From Pusillimonas sp. UBA6240 (GTDB taxonomy: Bacteria; Pseudomonadota; Gammaproteobacteria; Burkholderiales; Burkholderiaceae_B): a stretch of 9,142 nt of DNA. The DNA lies in assembly GCA_002441445.1 (NCBI GenBank), contig DJWC01000146.1, positions 695 to 9,836 of the forward strand. The letters are read 5' to 3'. The stretch's first letter is position 1. The number at the start of each line of letters is the position of its first letter. A program made the translations under genes and the position numbers. Positions 6,413 through 9,142 of the stretch are shown in pieces. The notes beneath the pieces were generated by a model, which searched no databases, was not told the DNA's origin, and worked only from the letters and a program-made list of their open reading frames with translations.

Positions 6413-7386
6413 TTGCTTGCCCGGTAGGCGTCAATGACTTTTTGCCCGTCGGGTCCGGCGCGCTTGATCCATTCGGCCAGCATGGTCTCGCCCACTTTGT
6501 CCAGGCCTTGCATCAGTTCCTTGCTGGGCTTGATGATTTCCATGCCGTTTTCGGCGAGCTTGTCCAGGTACCACTGGGTTTTTTCCTTGGAAAGCGCCCA
6601 GCCGCGCTTTTCGGCCTCCGCGCCGGCTTTGAGCAGGGCCTGCTTGCTCTTGTCGTCGAGCTGGTCGTAGGCTTTCTTGTTCATGATGACGGCGTTCTTG
6701 GGCAGCCATGCCTGGGTGTCATAGAACTTCTTGATGTATTCGTAGGTCTTGGTGTCCCAGCCGGTCGAGCCCGAGGTCATGAAGGCGTCGACGACGCCCG
6801 TGGCCATGGCCTGCGCCAGTTCGGATTGCTGTATGGTCACCGGCTGCGCGCCGACCAGCTCGGCGATGCGGGCGGTCACGGGGCTGTAGGCCCGCCATTT
6901 CACGCCCTTCAGATCCGCCACGGTCTTGATGTCTTTGTTGGCGAAGATGCCTTGCGGCGGCCAGGCCACGGTGTACAACAGCGTCATGCCCTGGGATTGC
7001 AGCTTCTTGTTCAGCAATTCTTTCTGCGCCTGGTAGAGCTTCCAGGCCGCATCGTAGCCGGTCGCGAGGAAAGGCAGGCCGTCCAGCGCATAAATGGGGT
7101 CTTCGTTGGCGAAGTTGGTGAGCAGGATTTCGCCTATCTGGGCCTGGTTGCCCTGAACCGCGCGCTTGATCTCGGGCGCCTTGTATAGCGAGGCGTTGTT
7201 GTGCAGCGTGATGTCCAGCTCGCCGCCCGACAGCTCTTTGACGTCCTTGATGAATTGCTCGAGGTTCTGGGTGTGCAGGTTGGAAGCGGGATAGGCGCTG
7301 GGCAGGTCCCATTTGGTGGCTGCCTGGGCGTTCAAGGTAAAGGTGGCCGCACAGGCGGCGGCAAGCAGAACTAAGGTTTTTTTCAT
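6409..7386 (-). CDS. dctP: TRAP transporter periplasmic substrate-binding protein (DctP family)
   Basis: This secreted protein captures the substrate and delivers it to DctQM. The 325-residue precursor has a clear signal peptide (MKKTLVLLAAACAATFTLNAQA, likely cut after residue 22). The mature part fits the DctP fold: TKWDLPSAYPASNLHTQNLEQF at the start, LSGGELDITLHNNASLY at 52-68, and KGVKWRAYSPVTARIAELVGA at 160-180. R165 sits where DctP proteins carry the arginine that binds the substrate carboxylate. VDAFMTSGSTGWDTKTYEYIKKFYD follows at 199 onwards. The ATG at 7386 has AAGGA 8 bases upstream; the frame is open further upstream, but that stretch has no homology. dctP is the first gene of the operon, with a palindrome and other sites in its leader. 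The ligand is unknown, probably an organic acid by family. Confidence 0.93.
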   Translation of the reverse strand: MKKTLVLLAAACAATFTLNAQAATKWDLPSAYPASNLHTQNLEQFIKDVKELSGGELDITLHNNASLYKAPEIKRAVQGNQAQIGEILLTNFANEDPIYALDGLPFLATGYDAAWKLYQAQKELLNKKLQSQGMTLLYTVAWPPQGIFANKDIKTVADLKGVKWRAYSPVTARIAELVGAQPVTIQQSELAQAMATGVVDAFMTSGSTGWDTKTYEYIKKFYDTQAWLPKNAVIMNKKAYDQLDDKSKQALLKAGAEAEKRGWALSKEKTQWYLDKLAENGMEIIKPSKELMQGLDKVGETMLAEWIKRAGPDGQKVIDAYRASN

Positions 7387-7442
7387 GGGAAACGTCCTTG
7401 GTCTGAAGATATAGTCGGAAAGCCGCAGCATCGACCGCGAGC

Positions 7443-7466
7443 CTGAACGCCAGGCCTCGCGTTCAG
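7443..7466. promoter_or_regulatory. 24-base near-perfect palindrome upstream of dctP (operator or leader hairpin)
   Basis: Arms CTGAACGC (7443-7450) and GCGTTCAG (7459-7466) are perfectly complementary. The 8 bases between them contain AGGCCT, itself a palindrome, so the whole 24 bases are symmetrical except for one C-C pair. The right end lies 57-80 bases before the dctP ATG. If transcription starts near the TATATC hexamer, the site would be centred about 55 bases upstream of the start, a usual operator position. If it starts further out, the site would be a hairpin in the mRNA leader. The symmetry is seen directly; the function is inferred. Confidence 0.5.
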
Positions 7467-7558
7467 CGTGCAGCCCTGCGCCTTGCCCGCCAGCCTCGGC
7501 ATGCGCTCGGGCGCCGGCTGTGCTGAAATCGTTTTCGGCCCTCTGTGTCGCCGCACTG

Positions 7559-7619
7559 ATTGTAGTGTCGATGCCGCGTCCGCGGCCTTGTTTTCGCGGC
7601 CATTTAGGGGTAATTCCTA
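7559..7619 (-). promoter_or_regulatory. Candidate dctPQM promoter with upstream activator-like dyad
   Basis: On the minus strand TACAAT (7564 to 7559) matches the -10 consensus at five of six bases, but no -35 box is seen at 16-18 bases. A dyad, TAGG at 7605-7608 and CCTA at 7616-7619, lies upstream. Its right half, ATTCCTA, fits the heptad consensus (T/A)TTC(C/T)TA known for the NarL-family regulator BvgA, and the left half TAGGGGT is a weaker inverted copy. With a start near 7552 the dyad centre is at about -60, a usual activator position. Taken together this suggests an activator-dependent promoter, but none of it is proven by sequence. Confidence 0.3.
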
Positions 7620-7742
7620 GGAGTGGAAAGACCTCGGGCGGATAAGGGCGCGGCGGTCGATGGGCGCTCTTGCGCGGCGGCGGGACCGCCCTCATTCCGG
7701 CCGCTGAGGCATAATGGCACGGTCCCGGCATGGCTCGCGCCG

Positions 7743-7769
7743 CCGACAGAAACAATAGCGTTTTATAAA
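7743..7769 (+). promoter_or_regulatory. Candidate promoter of the M23 peptidase gene
   Basis: TATAAA at 7764-7769 lies inside the palindrome TTTTATAAAA (7761-7770), an AT island in GC-rich DNA. CCGACA at 7743-7748 matches the -35 consensus at four of six bases, but the spacer is a short 15 bases. Transcription would begin near 7776 and leave a leader of about 108 bases. A CATAAT hexamer at 7710-7715 is an alternative -10 element without a -35 partner. Confidence 0.3.
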
Positions 7770-7872
7770 AGCAAAAGGCGAGGGCGGCTTGTGTCCAGGG
7801 CGTAGCGCGGTGTGCATTCAAGGCAAGGCGCGGAACAGCCTGGAAGGCGCCGGCGCCGTAACGGAAGCAATC

Positions 7873-7877
7873 GAGGA
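7873..7877 (+). promoter_or_regulatory. Ribosome binding site deciding the GTG start of the M23 peptidase
   Basis: GAGGA lies 6 bases before the GTG at 7884. An ATG at 7879 is only one base away from this motif and reads ATG-CAG-TGA, a two-codon dead end, so the GTG is the only sensible start. It is directly followed by a signal peptide. Confidence 0.65.
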
Positions 7878-7883
7878 CATGCA

Positions 7884-8735
7884 GTGAAGAAGTATCGATG
7901 CCTATTCAATTTCGCCCTGGCCGCGGCGCTGGCCCTGCCGGCGCTGGCGCAGGCCCAGGGCTATATCGCCAGGTTGTTGAACAAGCCCGTGCCGGGCGGC
8001 GTGGCGGTGGTGCCCTTAGGGGTCCACGACGGCGCGCCGCGCGTTACCTACCAGGACAAGCCGGTGATGGTGCTGCGCGACAGCGATGGGCAATGGATAG
8101 CGGTGGCCGGCATAGACTTGAAGACGGCCCAGGGCAGGCAGAGCCTGCGCATGGAGGCGCCCGGCGGGGTGCGCAAGCTTGATTTCAACGTCAAAAGCAA
8201 GGCCTACAAGGCCCAGCATATCAAGCTCAAGAACAAAGAACATGTGAATCCGGACCCGGAACAAGTGCGCCGATTCGAACGGGAATATAAAGAGCAGATG
8301 GCGGCCTACAGCAGTTTCCGCAATGCCGGGCCGAGCAATGTCGCATTGGACAAGCCGGTCGATGGCCGCTTGTCCAGCCCGTTCGGCCTGCGGCGCTTCT
8401 TCAACGGCGAAGAACGCAACGCCCATTCCGGACTGGATTTCGCCGTGCCCGCGGGTACGCCGGTGAAAGCGCCCGCCGACGGCGTGGTGACCATCGTCGC
8501 GGACTATTTCTTCAATGGCAAGACGGTCTTCATCGACCATGGCCAGGGCCTGGTGACGATGTACTGCCATCTATCGGAATTCCTGGTCCGCAAGGGGCAG
8601 GAGGTCAAGCGCGGCCAGGTCATCGCCAAGGTAGGCGCCACCGGCCGCGCCACTGGGCCTCATCTGCACTGGAATGTCAGCCTGAACAACACGCGCGTGG
8701 ATCCGGCCATCTTCATCAATGCTTTCCAGCCTTGA
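7884..8735 (+). CDS. Secreted M23 family zinc metallopeptidase (putative peptidoglycan endopeptidase)
   Basis: M23 (LytM-type) enzymes cut peptide cross-links or stem peptides of murein in the periplasm. The 283-residue precursor begins at GTG with a signal peptide (KKYRCLFNFALAAALALPAL, cleavage near residues 22-24 at ALAQA). Residues about 30-110 form a beta-rich N-terminal domain (KPVPGGVAVVPLG, QDKPVMVLRDSDGQWIAVAG) that resembles the Ig-like domain before many M23 catalytic domains. A basic linker follows, and the peptidase domain spans about 158-283. The metal ligands are intact: H181 and D185 in HSGLD, and H262 in GPHLHW. H229 in MYCHL and H260 match the other active-site histidines, so activity is likely; many LytM-domain relatives such as EnvC and NlpD lack these residues. 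There is no coiled coil or LysM domain. An upstream in-frame ATG at 7812 would bury the signal peptide behind an Arg-rich stretch and is rejected. Confidence 0.9.
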   Translation: MKKYRCLFNFALAAALALPALAQAQGYIARLLNKPVPGGVAVVPLGVHDGAPRVTYQDKPVMVLRDSDGQWIAVAGIDLKTAQGRQSLRMEAPGGVRKLDFNVKSKAYKAQHIKLKNKEHVNPDPEQVRRFEREYKEQMAAYSSFRNAGPSNVALDKPVDGRLSSPFGLRRFFNGEERNAHSGLDFAVPAGTPVKAPADGVVTIVADYFFNGKTVFIDHGQGLVTMYCHLSEFLVRKGQEVKRGQVIAKVGATGRATGPHLHWNVSLNNTRVDPAIFINAFQP

Positions 8736-8798
8736 TTCGCTTTTTAATCCCCTTCACATCGAGCATTCCCTCCACGTCGAGCCAAAGGAGCCAGCATT

Positions 8799-9142
8799 AT
8801 GAAAGCCATTGTCGTACGCGCCCCCGGCGGGCTGGATCGCCTGGAACTGCGCGATCTGCCTGATCCGGGCCAGCCGGGGCCGGGGCAGATACGCGTCGCT
8901 TTGCATGCGACCTCGCTCAACTTCCATGACCTGCAAGTCGCAAGAGGCGGCATCCCGGCGGACGATGGCCGGGTGCTGATGGCCGATGGCGCGGGCATCG
9001 TCGAGGCTGTCGGCCAGGGGGTCACTGAATTCAAGGCCGGCGACCGTGTGGTCTCGGGCTTCTTCCCGCAGTGGCTGGCCGGTTCCGCCTACGATGCCGT
9101 CGGCAACTTTCGAGGCACGCCGGGCGACGGCATCGACGGCTA
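8799..9142 (+). CDS. Zinc-lacking MDR-family NAD(P)-dependent alcohol dehydrogenase/quinone reductase, N-terminal part
   Basis: The gene is cut by the window end after 114 complete codons of an expected 330-340. The protein belongs to the medium-chain dehydrogenase/reductase superfamily (COG0604-like). The visible part is the GroES-like domain: MKAIVVRAPGGLDRLELRDLP at the start, SLNFHDLQVARG at about 39-50, LMADGAGIVEAVGQGV at about 60-75, and FKAGDRVVSGFFPQWLAG at 78-95. Asn replaces the catalytic zinc-binding cysteine of classical alcohol dehydrogenases, as in quinone reductases and the MDR7-type subgroup, so it is probably zinc-independent. The Rossmann domain and NAD(P)-binding motif are outside the window. 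The ATG has AAGGAG 8 bases upstream. A 63-base gap to the peptidase gene without a clear terminator allows read-through. The substrate is unknown. Confidence 0.87.
   Translation, partial: MKAIVVRAPGGLDRLELRDLPDPGQPGPGQIRVALHATSLNFHDLQVARGGIPADDGRVLMADGAGIVEAVGQGVTEFKAGDRVVSGFFPQWLAGSAYDAVGNFRGTPGDGIDG

Larger units (their letters stand above)
7387..7883. other. Divergent control region between dctPQM and the M23 peptidase gene
   Basis: This 497-base non-coding stretch separates two divergent genes. From left to right it holds the dctP ribosome binding site (AAGGA, minus, 7395-7399), a TATATC hexamer (minus, 7408-7413) and a 24-base near-palindrome at 7443-7466. It then has a TACAAT hexamer (minus, 7559-7564), a GCCGCG-TC-CGCGGC hairpin (7573-7586) and a TAGG-N7-CCTA dyad (7605-7619). 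Next come CGGGACCG (7681-7688) and CGGTCCCG (7720-7727) as separated inverted arms, a TTTTATAAAA palindrome (7761-7770), and the peptidase ribosome binding site. Open frames through here look like extensions or chance reading frames. Confidence 0.6.

Noticed and set aside
4486..7188. Long plus-strand open frames opposite dctM, dctQ and dctP
   Set aside because: Low-complexity Gln/His/Gly/Arg-rich products of the antisense strand; the TRAP genes are clearly real.
7715..7730. Sigma-54-like site TGGCACG-GTCC-CGGCA on the plus strand before the M23 gene
   Set aside because: GG and GC have the right spacing, but the -12 box lacks the TT, it is over 150 bases from the gene, and no enhancer site or sigma-54 context is seen. 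Probably chance.
7623..7805. Possible 60-residue plus-strand gene starting at GTG 7623
   Set aside because: The product is a basic, Pro/Ala-rich string without signal peptide or family resemblance, and it covers likely promoter elements.
7387..7821. In-frame upstream extension of dctP to an ATG at 7821
   Set aside because: It would bury a textbook signal peptide behind some 145 residues without homology, and AAGGA precedes the ATG at 7386.
7879..7887. ATG-CAG-TGA mini reading frame overlapping the M23 start
   Set aside because: Its ATG is one base from the ribosome binding site, too near for initiation, so it is unlikely to be a regulatory leader peptide.
1..9142. Search for CRISPR arrays, tRNA or rRNA genes, insertion sequences, phage genes and defence systems
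   Set aside because: No regularly spaced repeats, no cloverleaf, no transposase or integrase motifs, and every confident gene is a housekeeping or transport family.

Overview
The window reads as ordinary chromosome of a GC-rich betaproteobacterium, most probably Alcaligenaceae (Bordetella, Achromobacter or Pusillimonas-like). The evidence is the dense GC-rich coding, a TRAP transporter operon, the gene families present, and an intergenic GC-rich palindromic repeat of a type I associate with Burkholderiales. The family assignment is inference. One codon-use feature does not fit the rest: AUA isoleucine codons are common in several genes. I see no phage, IS, CRISPR, tRNA or rRNA, and no toxin or defence cassette.

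Layout. (1) Positions 1-825, minus strand: the first 59 bases hold the start of rlmJ (23S rRNA m6A methyltransferase), cut by the window edge. It lies directly downstream of ugpQ (glycerophosphodiester phosphodiesterase). The rlmJ ribosome binding site sits on the ugpQ stop codon, so the two look like one coupled unit. (2) Positions 826-1158: a non-coding gap with a roughly 95-base GC-rich palindromic repeat that ends in a T-rich tract. (3) Positions 1159-3126, plus: ppiD, a membrane-anchored periplasmic chaperone with a parvulin domain. (4) Positions 3191-4553: a divergent pair, tesA (periplasmic SGNH esterase/lysophospholipase, minus) and ybbA (LolD/MacB-type ABC ATPase, plus). Their ATG codons overlap inside one CATG. 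No permease follows ybbA. (5) Positions 4606-7386, minus: a complete three-gene TRAP transporter operon in transcription order dctP-dctQ-dctM, with overlapping ends and a TTG start for dctQ. (6) Positions 7387-7883: a 497-base divergent control region with a 24-base near-perfect palindrome, a NarL/FixJ-like dyad and candidate promoter hexamers. (7) Positions 7884-8735, plus: a secreted M23 zinc metallopeptidase. (8) From 8799, plus: the first 114 codons of a zinc-lacking medium-chain dehydrogenase/reductase, cut by the window end.

How the genes work together. ppiD, tesA, ybbA and the M23 peptidase all act in or at the cell envelope (protein folding, lipid hydrolysis, possible lipid or lipoprotein extrusion, murein hydrolysis). 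The TRAP system imports an unidentified organic acid using the ion gradient. Apart from rlmJ-ugpQ, tesA/ybbA and dctPQM, the neighbours need not be functionally linked.

I found no convincing new biological system. The observations most worth checking are regulatory or architectural: the dctP leader palindrome, the upstream dyad, the shared CATG start of tesA/ybbA, the orphan ybbA, and the repeat in front of ppiD.
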